This document shows, one piece after another, positions 1-6,660 of a stretch of 42,765 nucleotides of DNA. Every line of letters begins with the position of its first letter. Within the stretch, counting starts at the first letter, position 1. A program made the translations under genes and the position numbers. The stretch is from Candidatus Lambdaproteobacteria bacterium (GTDB lineage: Bacteria; SAR324; JACQKK01), in NCBI GenBank assembly GCA_016204605.1, contig JACQKK010000208.1:1-42765 (forward strand). Reading direction: 5' to 3'. A model generated the notes under the pieces. It was given only the letters and a program-made list of their open reading frames with translations, did not search any database and was not told where the DNA came from.

Positions 1-180
1 ACGGTGTGCCTGGCCTGGCAGCCGCCCGGCCGCGACGCGGAGGCGCTGGCCCAGGCGCTGCGCCGGCGCGAGCCGCCCATCGTGGCCCGGGTCAACGAGG
101 GCCGCGTGCTGTTCGATTTCCGCACCTTGTTCGAAAGCGACCTGCCCGACTTCGTCGCCGCGCTCGAAGCCCTCAAGTAA
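1..180 (+). CDS. selA: L-seryl-tRNA(Sec) selenium transferase (SelA family), C-terminal fragment
   Basis: This is the last 59 codons of a gene that begins before the window, ending at TAA 178-180. The visible peptide contains REPPIVARVNEGRVLFDFR, which matches the C-terminal beta-strand region of SelA (pattern P-x-I-x-R-x-x-D/E-G-R-L-x-x-D-x-R). SelA is a cytoplasmic PLP enzyme that converts seryl-tRNA(Sec) to selenocysteinyl-tRNA(Sec). Only the tail is visible, so the PLP-lysine cannot be checked; a SelA-like paralogue (D-glucosaminate-6-phosphate ammonia lyase group) remains possible. The selenoprotein-like gene at 1606-2196 supports true SelA. An MFS gene follows after 57 bases. Confidence 0.7.
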   Translation, partial: TVCLAWQPPGRDAEALAQALRRREPPIVARVNEGRVLFDFRTLFESDLPDFVAALEALK

Positions 181-237
181 GCCGGGCCGGGTGCCCGGTC
201 ACGGCCGCTTCTTCCCTCTTCCTTTCGGAGTGCAGCG

Positions 238-1470
238 ATGAGCACCGAGTCGCAGCCTGCCCCGCCGCGGGGATGGCTGCTCGCGCTGCTGCTGGGCAGC
301 GCCGCGCTGCTGCTGTGCGTGTCGATGGGCGTCCGCCAGTCCTTCGGGCTCTACCTGACGCCGCTCACCCGGGAGCTCGGCTGGGGGCGGGAGACCTTCG
401 CGCTGGCGATCGCCATCCAGAACATCGTCTACGGCGTGTCGCAGCCGTTCATGGGCATGCTGGCGGACCGGTTCGGCACGTTCCGGGTGCTGAGCCTGGG
501 GGCGCTGCTATACGCGCTGGGCGTGTTCGCGATGTCCCAGGCCGCCGTGCCGCTGGCCTTCACGCTCTCCGCGGGCCTGCTGGTGGGCGTGGCCCAATCC
601 GCCACCTCGATCGCCATCGTGATCGGGGCGGTGGGGCGGCTCGCGCCGGAAGACCAGCGCAGCCGGGCCATCGGCATCACCATGACCGGCACCTCCTTCG
701 GCCAGCTCGTCATGCTGCCCTTCGGCCAGGCCCTGATCGACGGCTACGGCTGGCAGACGGCGCTGCTGGTCACGAGCGGCGTCACGCTGCTGATGGTGCC
801 GCTGGCGCTCGGCTTCGCCCTGCGCAGCGCGCCGCGGGGCGCCGCGGCGGGCCAGCGGCTGGGCGAGGCCCTGGGCGAGGCCGGCCGTCACAAGGGCTAC
901 CGCCTGCTCACGGCCGGCTTCTTCACCTGCGGCTTTCACGTCACGTTCATCGCGACGCACCTGCCCTCGTACCTGGCCGACCAGCGCTTTCCCGGCACCG
1001 CCGGCGCCACGGCGCTGGCGCTGATCGGCCTGTTCAACATCGCCGGCACCTATGTCTGGGGCCACCTGGGCGGCAGGTACAGCAAGAAGCGCCTGCTGAG
1101 CCTGATCTACTTCAGCCGCGCCGTCGTCATCTCCGTCTTCATGCTGGCGCCCAAGACGCCCCTGACGATTTACGTGTTCGCGGCCGTGCTGGGCACCATC
1201 TGGCTGGGGACGGTGGCGCTCACCAGCGGGCTGGTCGGGCAGATCTTCGGCGTGCAGTACCTTTCGACGCTGTTCGGAATCGCCTTCCTCATGCACCAGG
1301 TGGGGAGCTTCCTCGGGGCGTGGCTGGGCGGGCTGGTGTACGACCTGGCCGGCTCCTACGATCCGATGTGGTACGCGGCCATCGGCCTGGCGCTGCTGGC
1401 CACGGCGGTGAACTGGCCCATCGACGAGCGCGCCGTCGCGCGCCCGGCCCGCGCCGAGCAGGCGGCCTGA
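238..1470 (+). CDS. MFS transporter
   Basis: A 410-residue integral membrane protein with about 12 hydrophobic segments, the usual length for the major facilitator superfamily. After a short polar N-terminus (MSTESQPAPPRG) come alternating hydrophobic helices. The loop between helices 2 and 3 reads GMLADRFGTFRV, the MFS signature GxLaDRfGxrrv. The second half has the equivalent loop GHLGGRYSKKRLL. Overall it resembles the oxalate/formate-antiporter-like or monocarboxylate group, but the substrate cannot be read from sequence. The ATG at 238 is preceded by a purine-rich TTTCGGAGTG Shine-Dalgarno region. It sits between selA and the Sec-GST gene on the same strand, so co-transcription with selA is possible, though the GST has its own promoter candidate. 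Confidence 0.9.
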   Translation: MSTESQPAPPRGWLLALLLGSAALLLCVSMGVRQSFGLYLTPLTRELGWGRETFALAIAIQNIVYGVSQPFMGMLADRFGTFRVLSLGALLYALGVFAMSQAAVPLAFTLSAGLLVGVAQSATSIAIVIGAVGRLAPEDQRSRAIGITMTGTSFGQLVMLPFGQALIDGYGWQTALLVTSGVTLLMVPLALGFALRSAPRGAAAGQRLGEALGEAGRHKGYRLLTAGFFTCGFHVTFIATHLPSYLADQRFPGTAGATALALIGLFNIAGTYVWGHLGGRYSKKRLLSLIYFSRAVVISVFMLAPKTPLTIYVFAAVLGTIWLGTVALTSGLVGQIFGVQYLSTLFGIAFLMHQVGSFLGAWLGGLVYDLAGSYDPMWYAAIGLALLATAVNWPIDERAVARPARAEQAA

Positions 1471-1489
1471 TCGCACGTGACGGATTCAC

Positions 1490-1519
1490 TTGACGGCAGG
1501 AACCACGGGGCGTGAGAAT
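1490..1519 (+). promoter_or_regulatory. Candidate sigma-70 promoter for the Sec-GST gene
   Basis: TTGACG (1490-1495, 5/6 to consensus), an 18-bp spacer and GAGAAT (1514-1519, 4/6) lie about 85 bases before the GST start codon, in the 135-base gap after the transporter. Found by eye only; no transcript evidence. Confidence 0.35.
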
Positions 1520-1605
1520 CTCTGCGCGTTCCCGGCGCACTTCAGCCGCACGCGAGCCCGGCAGCCGCACCCGCCGCGGCAACATCACCGATCGGGAGAC
1601 CCGCC

Positions 1606-2196
1606 ATGATCAAGCTCTACTCCATGCACCGCTGACCCTGGGCCTGGCGGACGAGGCTCGTCCTCCACGAAAAGGGGATTCCCTATCAGCTCCAGGAAGA
1701 GGATCTCAAGCACAAGTCGCGGGAGCTGCTGGCGGTGAGTCCCTATGGCAAGGTGCCTGCCCTGGTGGACGGCGAGCAGGTCGTGTTCGAATCGGCCATC
1801 ATCGGCGAATACCTCGACGAGGCCTATCCCGAGCCGCCCCTGATGCCGAAGGAGCCCTACGCGCGCGCCCAGGCGCGGTTGTGGAGCGATTACGTGGGGA
1901 ACCACCTGGGGCCGGCGTTGCGCAACATCCGCTACGCCAAGACGCCCGAGGAGGGCGCCAGCCACGTGCCCGCGCTGCACGAGCGGCTGGCCTACGTGGA
2001 AAGCCACATCCGCAACGCAACCGGCGGCTGGTTCGTGGGCGGCCGCTTCGGCATGGCCGATATCAACTTCCTCCCCCACGTGCACCGCATCGCGGGGATG
2101 GAGGGCGCCCCGCTGGCGAAGTACCCGGGGCTGCACGCGTGGTACGCGGCATTCCGGAAGCGCCCCAGCTTCCAGGAAACGCTGGACGGACGGTAG
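1606..2196 (+). CDS. Selenocysteine-containing glutathione S-transferase-like protein (in-frame TGA, codon 10)
   Basis: The gene starts at ATG 1606 after a GGGAGAC ribosome-binding site and runs 196 codons to TAG 2194-2196, with one in-frame TGA at 1633-1635. The N-terminus reads MIKLYSMHR-U-PWAWRTRLVL followed by HEKGI. This is the thioredoxin-fold start of a GST, in which the position before the cis-Pro-Trp motif is normally the catalytic Cys or Ser (C-P-W/F-A-x-R-x-R). After the TGA the frame stays intact and GST-like: SPYGKVPALVDG (thioredoxin-fold beta 3), ESAIIGEYLDE (glutathione gamma-Glu site; E-S motif), then an all-helical C-terminal domain with GRFGMADINFLPH (N-capping box). A hairpin matching the bacterial SECIS pattern starts 9 bases after the TGA, and a selA-like gene ends 1.4 kb upstream on the same strand. 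An automatic caller would start at GTG 1735 and lose the active site. Likely role: thiol/selenol redox or glutathione transfer in the cytoplasm; substrate unknown. A plain nonsense mutation is the alternative, but the position of the TGA argues against it. Confidence 0.85.
1645..1667 (+). promoter_or_regulatory. Bacterial SECIS-like hairpin downstream of the UGA
   Basis: GGACGA (1649-1654) pairs perfectly with TCGTCC (1658-1663) around a three-base loop GGC. After a C.T mismatch the stem resumes for three pairs (1645-1647 with 1665-1667). The apical loop starts with G, and 19 bases separate the UGA from the loop. Both fit the published bacterial SECIS model (short G-containing apical loop roughly 16-37 bases after the UGA), the structure that SelB binds to recode UGA. 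Confidence 0.75.
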
Positions 2197-2202
2197 CGCC
2201 GC

Positions 2203-2340
2203 GCCGCCTCACCCCCGCCCCCTCTCCATTGCATGGAGCGGGGAGATCGGCTCCAGCAGCCGCACAGCCGGCGGCGCACCGGCAGCGGTCCCCTCGCCAT
2301 CACCGATGGGGCGGGGACGGCAGGGCGGGGTGAGGCCGCC
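2203..2340. repeat. Dispersed palindromic repeat, copy A
   Basis: The roughly 138-bp convergent gap between the Sec-GST gene and birA. Ends are imperfect inverted repeats: GCCGCCTCACCCCCGCCC at the left and GGGCGGGGTGAGGCCGCC at the right. The inner part contains CCCCTCTCC and further GC-rich arms. It is the most diverged of the three long copies; compare 5054-5187 and 41242-41377. It may also act as a bidirectional terminator. Confidence 0.6.
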
Positions 2341-2356
2341 CGCCCGCCGCCGTTCC

Positions 2357-3109
2357 CTACCGCAGCCAGTCGACCTCGCCGGAGACGGCGGTGTGCACCG
2401 CGCCGTCGTCGCCCTGGATGCGCAGGAAGCCCTCGGCCGTGATGCCGAGGGCGACTCCCTCCCGCTGTCCGCCGGCCACGGCGTAGCGCACGCGCCTGCC
2501 GGCCAGCGGCGCCCGGCGGCTCCATTCGGCGAGCAGCGCCGCGGTTTCTCCCGCTTCGAGGCGGGTCAGGCCGGCATCGAGACGGCGCAGGATCGCCCCC
2601 AGCACGGCCTCGGGATCGACCGGCGCCGCCGTGTGCTCGGCCAGCGTGGTCAGCACCGGCCGCAGCTCCGGCGGGAAGTCGGCGGCGGCGCCGAGGCAGT
2701 TCACCCCGATGCCCACCACCAGCCGCGCCTCGCCAGGTGGGCCCTGGCGCAGCTCGGCCAGGATGCCGCACAGCTTGCGCCCCCCCAGCGTCACGTCGTT
2801 GGGCCACTTGAGCTCCGGTCGCAGCGCGAGCGTGTCCTCGACCGCCTGGGCCACCGCCAGCCCCGCCACCAGCGAGCACAGCGGCACCTGCTCCGGCCGC
2901 AGGCGCAGGTGGGCCACCACCGAGAACAGCAGTTGCGTCCCCGCGACGGAGGCGAAGGCGCGGCCCATCCGGCCGCGCCCGGCGCTCTGGTGGCGCGCCA
3001 GGACGACGAGGCCATGCTGCGCCAGGTACTCCTCGCGCTCGAGCACGAGGGTGTTGGTCGAGGGCGCTTCGTCGAGGCGAACGATGGTGTGGCCGAGCGG
3101 CGGGCGCAA
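2357..3109 (-). CDS. birA: Biotin--[acetyl-CoA-carboxylase] ligase
   Basis: A 250-residue monofunctional biotin protein ligase that activates biotin to biotinyl-AMP and attaches it to the lysine of biotin carboxyl carrier protein. Visible motifs: STN at 17-19, the biotinyl-AMP loop GRGRMGR at 44-50, KWPND at 101-105 and the GRKLCGIL lysine region at 110-117, followed by VVGIGVN and an SH3-like C-terminal domain with GITAEGFLRI. It lacks the N-terminal winged helix of E. coli BirA, so it is the class I non-repressor form. It is the last gene of the gsp minus-strand run, 30 bases after the gspK stop; linkage to secretion is probably only positional. Confidence 0.93.
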   Translation of the reverse strand: MRPPLGHTIVRLDEAPSTNTLVLEREEYLAQHGLVVLARHQSAGRGRMGRAFASVAGTQLLFSVVAHLRLRPEQVPLCSLVAGLAVAQAVEDTLALRPELKWPNDVTLGGRKLCGILAELRQGPPGEARLVVGIGVNCLGAAADFPPELRPVLTTLAEHTAAPVDPEAVLGAILRRLDAGLTRLEAGETAALLAEWSRRAPLAGRRVRYAVAGGQREGVALGITAEGFLRIQGDDGAVHTAVSGEVDWLR

Positions 3110-3139
3110 GCGTGCTCCGGGGGCCGAGGGGGGCGTGCC

Positions 3140-4318
3140 TCAATGCAGCGTGTAGAACAGCACCTTGGACGAGGTGCCGGTGCGGTTGGCGGCATTGCGC
3201 GGGACGTTCAGCACGGCCTCGAGCCGCGCCTGCACGCCGTTGACCTCCGTGGTCAGCGCGATCCGGTAGAACTCGTCGTAGGTCGAGAACACCTGCGCGA
3301 CGTAGTTGGCGTTGACCTTGACCGCCGCCAGCTCCGGCGTGCCGAGTTTCGCCTTCAGGGTGGCGTCCGTATACACCACCCGCGGCGTACCGGGCAGCGT
3401 ATCGAGCGGCAGCAGCACGTCCGCGATTTCCGCGGCGTTGGCGGCGTAGGTGTTGATCGCCTCCTGGATATCCTTGAAGGCCGGCGTGCGCACGATCGCA
3501 TCGAGCACGGCGCCGTCCATCTCCCGGCGCTGCAGGAACGCCACGATCTCGTCGTGGGTGGCCCGGTTGACGTTGAGCCGCTCGGGATAGAGCTTGCCAG
3601 CACCACGTGGAGGAAGAACGGCGAAGCGCTCCTCCCAGACCTGCCAGGGAAACGCGCCCTGGGCCACGCCGCGCACGAGCCGGATTTCCGCCAGCCGGGT
3701 GAGGGGGCCGTTGCGCGGCTCATACTCGGGGTTGCGGTCGTGGTACGCAGCGGCCTCGGCCCCTTGCACGCCGGTCAGCTCCGTGTAGGGCACCGTATCC
3801 TGGTCGATCCAATCGAACAGGGCCGCGTACAGGTTACCGATGTCGTAATCGCTGGGCGGCGGCGGGGCGCCGGCGGCGGCCGCTCCCGTCGGGGCGGGCG
3901 GCATCGCGTCGCGCAGGATGTGGAGGAACAACCCCCAGCGCGCGCGCTCGAAGGACTGCCCCGGCTGGATGTTGACGAACTCGTTCAGGTTGAAGCGCGC
4001 GTCCAGGGGTTCGATGCGCAGGTCGATCAGCAGGCCGTCCTCCCATGGCAGCGAGGCGACCGTCAGCAGGCTCTGCATCTGGGCGAAGGACTTGAAGAAC
4101 TCGACCTCGTCCAGCAGCAGCCCGATCTGGGCCACCTTGAACGCCGCCCGCGCCAGCTCCTGCGCCCGCTGCGAGTCCTTGAAGGTCTGCACGGCACGCA
4201 GCTCGAGGCCGGTGGCGAAGAACACCTCCGTCACGTAGGCGGACACCAGCAGCACGACCACCAGCGTCATCAGCAGCGCGAAGCCGCGCAGGCGCAGCCG
4301 GGAGGCGGGGGGCGTCAT
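3140..4318 (-). CDS. gspK: Type II secretion minor pseudopilin GspK
   Basis: A 392-residue pseudopilin, the large tip subunit of the type II secretion pseudopilus. The ATG at 4316-4318 overlaps the gspJ stop by 4 bases (ATGA). The N-terminus RLRLRGFALLMTLVVVLLV is a prepilin-peptidase site (cleavage after Gly) and a hydrophobic helix lacking Glu+5, as usual for GspK. The large globular domain contains EPLDARFNLNEF and a helical insertion; NVNRATHDEIVAFLQ resembles the helix-hairpin-like segment found in GspK. Length and position after gspJ fit. The open frame extends upstream to 4462, but that part overlaps gspJ. Confidence 0.93.
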   Translation of the reverse strand: MTPPASRLRLRGFALLMTLVVVLLVSAYVTEVFFATGLELRAVQTFKDSQRAQELARAAFKVAQIGLLLDEVEFFKSFAQMQSLLTVASLPWEDGLLIDLRIEPLDARFNLNEFVNIQPGQSFERARWGLFLHILRDAMPPAPTGAAAAGAPPPPSDYDIGNLYAALFDWIDQDTVPYTELTGVQGAEAAAYHDRNPEYEPRNGPLTRLAEIRLVRGVAQGAFPWQVWEERFAVLPPRGAGKLYPERLNVNRATHDEIVAFLQRREMDGAVLDAIVRTPAFKDIQEAINTYAANAAEIADVLLPLDTLPGTPRVVYTDATLKAKLGTPELAAVKVNANYVAQVFSTYDEFYRIALTTEVNGVQARLEAVLNVPRNAANRTGTSSKVLFYTLH

Positions 4319-5250
4319 GGCGCGCTGGGGGCTGACGGGGCGTAGGGCAAGTTGATCTCGTACGTCTCCCGCTGCGCCCGGCCGGAGGCGCTCCGCAACC
4401 CCAGCGTCAGCCGCAGGGCGATCGGCATGGGATCGCCCGCGGGCCGGCGCAGGGGGTTCCACTCCCGCTCCCAGGCGTCGGCGCTCTCGCTGTCGGCGGC
4501 GCTGCGCGGGAGGAACTCGACCAGGAACGCCTCCACGTCGCGGGCCAGCTCGACGGTGGTGCCGCCGTGCTCCAGGTCGTCGTCGATGTACAGGTCCTCG
4601 CGCCGCATCAGCAGGCGCGTGCGGCGGTCGTCGGACTCCTGCACCCAGTAGGCCACCTCGTGCAGCCCCGGCTCCTGTGCCGGCAGCACCTGGCGATGGA
4701 AGCGCGCGGCGATGGCGCTGTGAAAGCGCACGTTGCTGAAGTCGCCGTCGCCGAAGCGCTCCGTGCGGCCGACGATGCCCGTCTCGCGTTGCTGCCCTGC
4801 CGGGTCTTTGAAGCCTTCGAGGAACACGACGTTCTGGAGATCGTCCACCACCATCGCCAGCAGCAGCCGCTGCTCCTGCCGTTCGGCCAGGCTGCGATCC
4901 AATCCCTTGGCGCTCTCCGAGATCTGGAAGAAGCTGCCGAACAGCAGGGCCAGGATTACGGAGAGCAGGGCCAGCGCGATCAAGAGCTCCAGCAGCGTGA
5001 AGCCGCCGCAGGTGCAGCGGCGCGGCGCGCTAGGCGAGGGGCTGGCAGCCCCTGCGGCCTCACCCCCGCCGGCTGGCGCCGGCGCGCCCCTCTCCAGGGG
5101 GAGAGGGGCTGCAAGAAGCTCCAGAAGCGAATCCGGGGCACCCTCCCTCTCCTCCCGGAGAGGGAGGGCCGGGGAGGGTGAGGCCGCCGGGGCTGCTGAA
5201 GCCGAGGGGTTATTCGGAGGTCTCGACACGGAATCAGCGCGGCTGGACAT
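4315..5250 (-). CDS. gspJ: Type II secretion minor pseudopilin GspJ, with repeat-derived long leader
   Basis: A 311-residue minor pseudopilin. The prepilin site is CGG-FTLLELLIALALLSVI, with Glu+5 present, followed by a GspJ globular domain (FHRQVLPAQEPGLHEVAYW, LYIDDDLEH). The only ATG/GTG choices in frame lie far upstream. ATG 5248-5250 overlaps the gspI stop by 17 bases and gives a leader of about 83 residues, whereas pseudopilin leaders are normally well under 30. Most of this leader (about residues 22-65) is the in-frame translation of the dispersed palindromic repeat at 5054-5187. No nearer ATG, GTG or TTG exists between the repeat and the cleavage site. Either the long leader is tolerated, or translation starts at a non-standard codon by coupling from gspI. 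Confidence 0.85.
   Translation of the reverse strand: MSSRADSVSRPPNNPSASAAPAASPSPALPLREEREGAPDSLLELLAAPLPLERGAPAPAGGGEAAGAASPSPSAPRRCTCGGFTLLELLIALALLSVILALLFGSFFQISESAKGLDRSLAERQEQRLLLAMVVDDLQNVVFLEGFKDPAGQQRETGIVGRTERFGDGDFSNVRFHSAIAARFHRQVLPAQEPGLHEVAYWVQESDDRRTRLLMRREDLYIDDDLEHGGTTVELARDVEAFLVEFLPRSAADSESADAWEREWNPLRRPAGDPMPIALRLTLGLRSASGRAQRETYEINLPYAPSAPSAP
5054..5187. repeat. Dispersed palindromic repeat, copy B, inside the gspJ frame
   Basis: 134 bp with perfect 12-bp inverted termini: GCGGCCTCACCC at 5054-5065 and GGGTGAGGCCGC at 5176-5187. Inside are two hairpins (CCCCTCTCC/GGAGAGGGG at about 5087-5107 and CCCTCCCTCTCC/GGAGAGGGAGGG at about 5150-5168) separated by about 40 bases of unrelated sequence. 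Its reverse complement is nearly identical to copy D (41242-41377) outside that middle spacer. It is fully translated in the gspJ leader. Confidence 0.85.
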
Positions 5251-5710
5251 ACGTCTCCGAGCGGTAGCGCCGCTGGCCGGCCCCCTCGTGCCATTCGAGG
5301 ATGAGGATGATCTTGCGCACGACGATGCCCGGCACGGCCTCCTCGTCGCGGATCTCCCGCGTCCAGGCATAGCCGGCCAGCGCATGCTCCGGGGGAAACT
5401 CGCCCTGGGCGATGGAGACCGAGGTTTCCGAGCGGCGCTGCCAGTGGGCCAGCTCGTTGTGCGCATACACGATGGCCTTCCACAGCCCCCGCATCGAGCC
5501 GTTGACGTAGAGCGTGGAGGCGAAGCCCTGGTGGAGCGCGATCAGCGCCACGGCCATGATCGAAAGCGCGATCAGCACTTCGAGCAGGGTGAAGCCCTGG
5601 CCGCGGCTGCGTCGGCGTGGGCCGGCCGCGCCGGGCGCAGCGGGCGCGCCCTGGGCCGTGGCACCGCCCCTATCGCGTCGGTCCCACCTGCGCCCCGAAT
5701 TCGGTGACAT
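5234..5710 (-). CDS. gspI: Type II secretion minor pseudopilin GspI
   Basis: A 158-residue minor pseudopilin of the tip complex with GspJ and GspK. The cleavage site and helix read RSRGQG-FTLLEVLIALSIMAV, with Glu+5 present; the small C-terminal domain ends YRSETYVQPR. The start is uncertain: ATG 5710 gives a 34-residue leader and overlaps gspH by 41 bases, and ATG 5728 is 6 codons longer. No closer start codon exists, so this leader too is longer than usual. It overlaps the gspJ start by 17 bases, which suggests translational coupling. Confidence 0.88.
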   Translation of the reverse strand: MSPNSGRRWDRRDRGGATAQGAPAAPGAAGPRRRSRGQGFTLLEVLIALSIMAVALIALHQGFASTLYVNGSMRGLWKAIVYAHNELAHWQRRSETSVSIAQGEFPPEHALAGYAWTREIRDEEAVPGIVVRKIILILEWHEGAGQRRYRSETYVQPR

Positions 5711-6296
5711 GGCCGGGCACCAGTTCAATGCGGCCCACCCAGCCCACCTCGCGCAGGGTCCAGGGCTCGCCGCGCTCGTCGAAGTGCAGCAGGAAGGGGT
5801 CGATGAACCCCGAGGCGTCGATCACGATCGGCACCGGACGCTCGACCAGGGGCTCGTTGGTGCTGCCGTAGACCAGCACGCGCTTGAGACTCCAGCCGGC
5901 GGGGAAGCGGTGCTCGCCCAGCAGGCGGGGCTCGGTGACACGCTGGGGCTGCTGGTCCAGCGTCTGCCGCTCGATGTGGTAGCGGCCGGCCTTGAGGTCG
6001 AGCACCAGCTGGTAGCGGGTGCGGGTGAGGATGGCCTCGTTGCGGAGCAGCCGCAGCACCCCGCGCAGCCGCTGCGCTTCGCTGTCGCGATCGCGCTGCA
6101 CCACGTTCTGGAAGGCGGGGATGGCCAGGAACATGGCCAGGGCGAGCACGGCCAGCGTCACCGTCACCTCGAGCAGGGTGAAGCCGCGCGGGCGGCCGGC
6201 GCCCCCATTAGTCCTTGCTCGAGATATCCTTGTCCAGCTCCGATCCCCCCTCGGCGCCGTCGGCCCCGAGCGATCGGATCTCGTAGGTGTGCCCAT
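5670..6296 (-). CDS. gspH: Type II secretion minor pseudopilin GspH (start disturbed)
   Basis: A GspH/FimT-type minor pseudopilin: GRPRG-FTLLEVTVTLAVLALAM followed by AIPAFQNVVQRD and a beta-rich domain ending VTEFGAQVGPTR. The uninterrupted frame has no ATG, GTG or TTG between 6296 and the cleavage site, so the formal start is ATG 6294-6296 deep inside gspG. However, the gspG stop overlaps an ATG (TAATG, ATG at 6206-6208) that is one base out of frame. One additional G in the run of five G after that ATG would give MGGAGRPRG-FTLLE, an ideal short leader. A homopolymer indel (assembly or real) is therefore likely, and the natural gene is probably 5670 to 6208. Confidence 0.8.
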   Translation of the reverse strand: MGTPTRSDRSGPTAPRGDRSWTRISRARTNGGAGRPRGFTLLEVTVTLAVLALAMFLAIPAFQNVVQRDRDSEAQRLRGVLRLLRNEAILTRTRYQLVLDLKAGRYHIERQTLDQQPQRVTEPRLLGEHRFPAGWSLKRVLVYGSTNEPLVERPVPIVIDASGFIDPFLLHFDERGEPWTLREVGWVGRIELVPGHVTEFGAQVGPTR

Positions 6297-6657
6297 CGGA
6301 CGTGTACCCGTAGGGGTGCTTCCAGGCGTCGCGCGGCACCGCATTGGCTTTCAGGTAGGGCCCCTGCCAGCTTTCCGGGATGGTGCCCACCTCCGGCTTC
6401 CTGATCAGCGCGTCCAGCCCCTGCTCGGTGGTGGGGTAGGCGGAGTTGTGCAGGCGGTACAGGTCCAGCGCCGATTCGAGCGCCTTGATCTGGATGGTGG
6501 TGGCCCTGACCCTGGCCTTTTCCGCCTCCTCGAGCAACTGGGTGCCGACGATGCCGGCGATCAGGGCGAGGATCACCATCACCACCAGCACCTCGATGAA
6601 GGTCATGCCCTTGAGGGCCCGCGCCGCCGGGCGCAGGCGACTGCGGCGGTTCCGCAT
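6208..6657 (-). CDS. gspG: Type II secretion major pseudopilin GspG
   Basis: A 149-residue major pseudopilin that polymerises to form the secretion piston. The leader MRNRRSRLRPAARALKG is cleaved before MTFIEVLVVMVILALIAG, with Glu+5 present. Typical GspG markers follow: LDLYRLHNSAYPTTEQGLDAL, GPYLKANAVPRDAWKHPYGY, and the calcium-binding C-terminus SLGADGAEGGSELDKDI. Full family length. Starts 3 bases after the gspF stop; its stop codon overlaps the expected gspH start (TAATG). Confidence 0.96.
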   Translation of the reverse strand: MRNRRSRLRPAARALKGMTFIEVLVVMVILALIAGIVGTQLLEEAEKARVRATTIQIKALESALDLYRLHNSAYPTTEQGLDALIRKPEVGTIPESWQGPYLKANAVPRDAWKHPYGYTSDGHTYEIRSLGADGAEGGSELDKDISSKD

Positions 6658-6660
6658 GGG

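Noticed and set aside
1633-1635. TGA as a simple pseudogene-causing stop in the GST gene
   Set aside because: It sits exactly on the nucleophile codon, the rest of the frame is intact, and a SECIS-like hairpin and selA-like gene are present. It cannot be excluded without reads or the rest of the genome.
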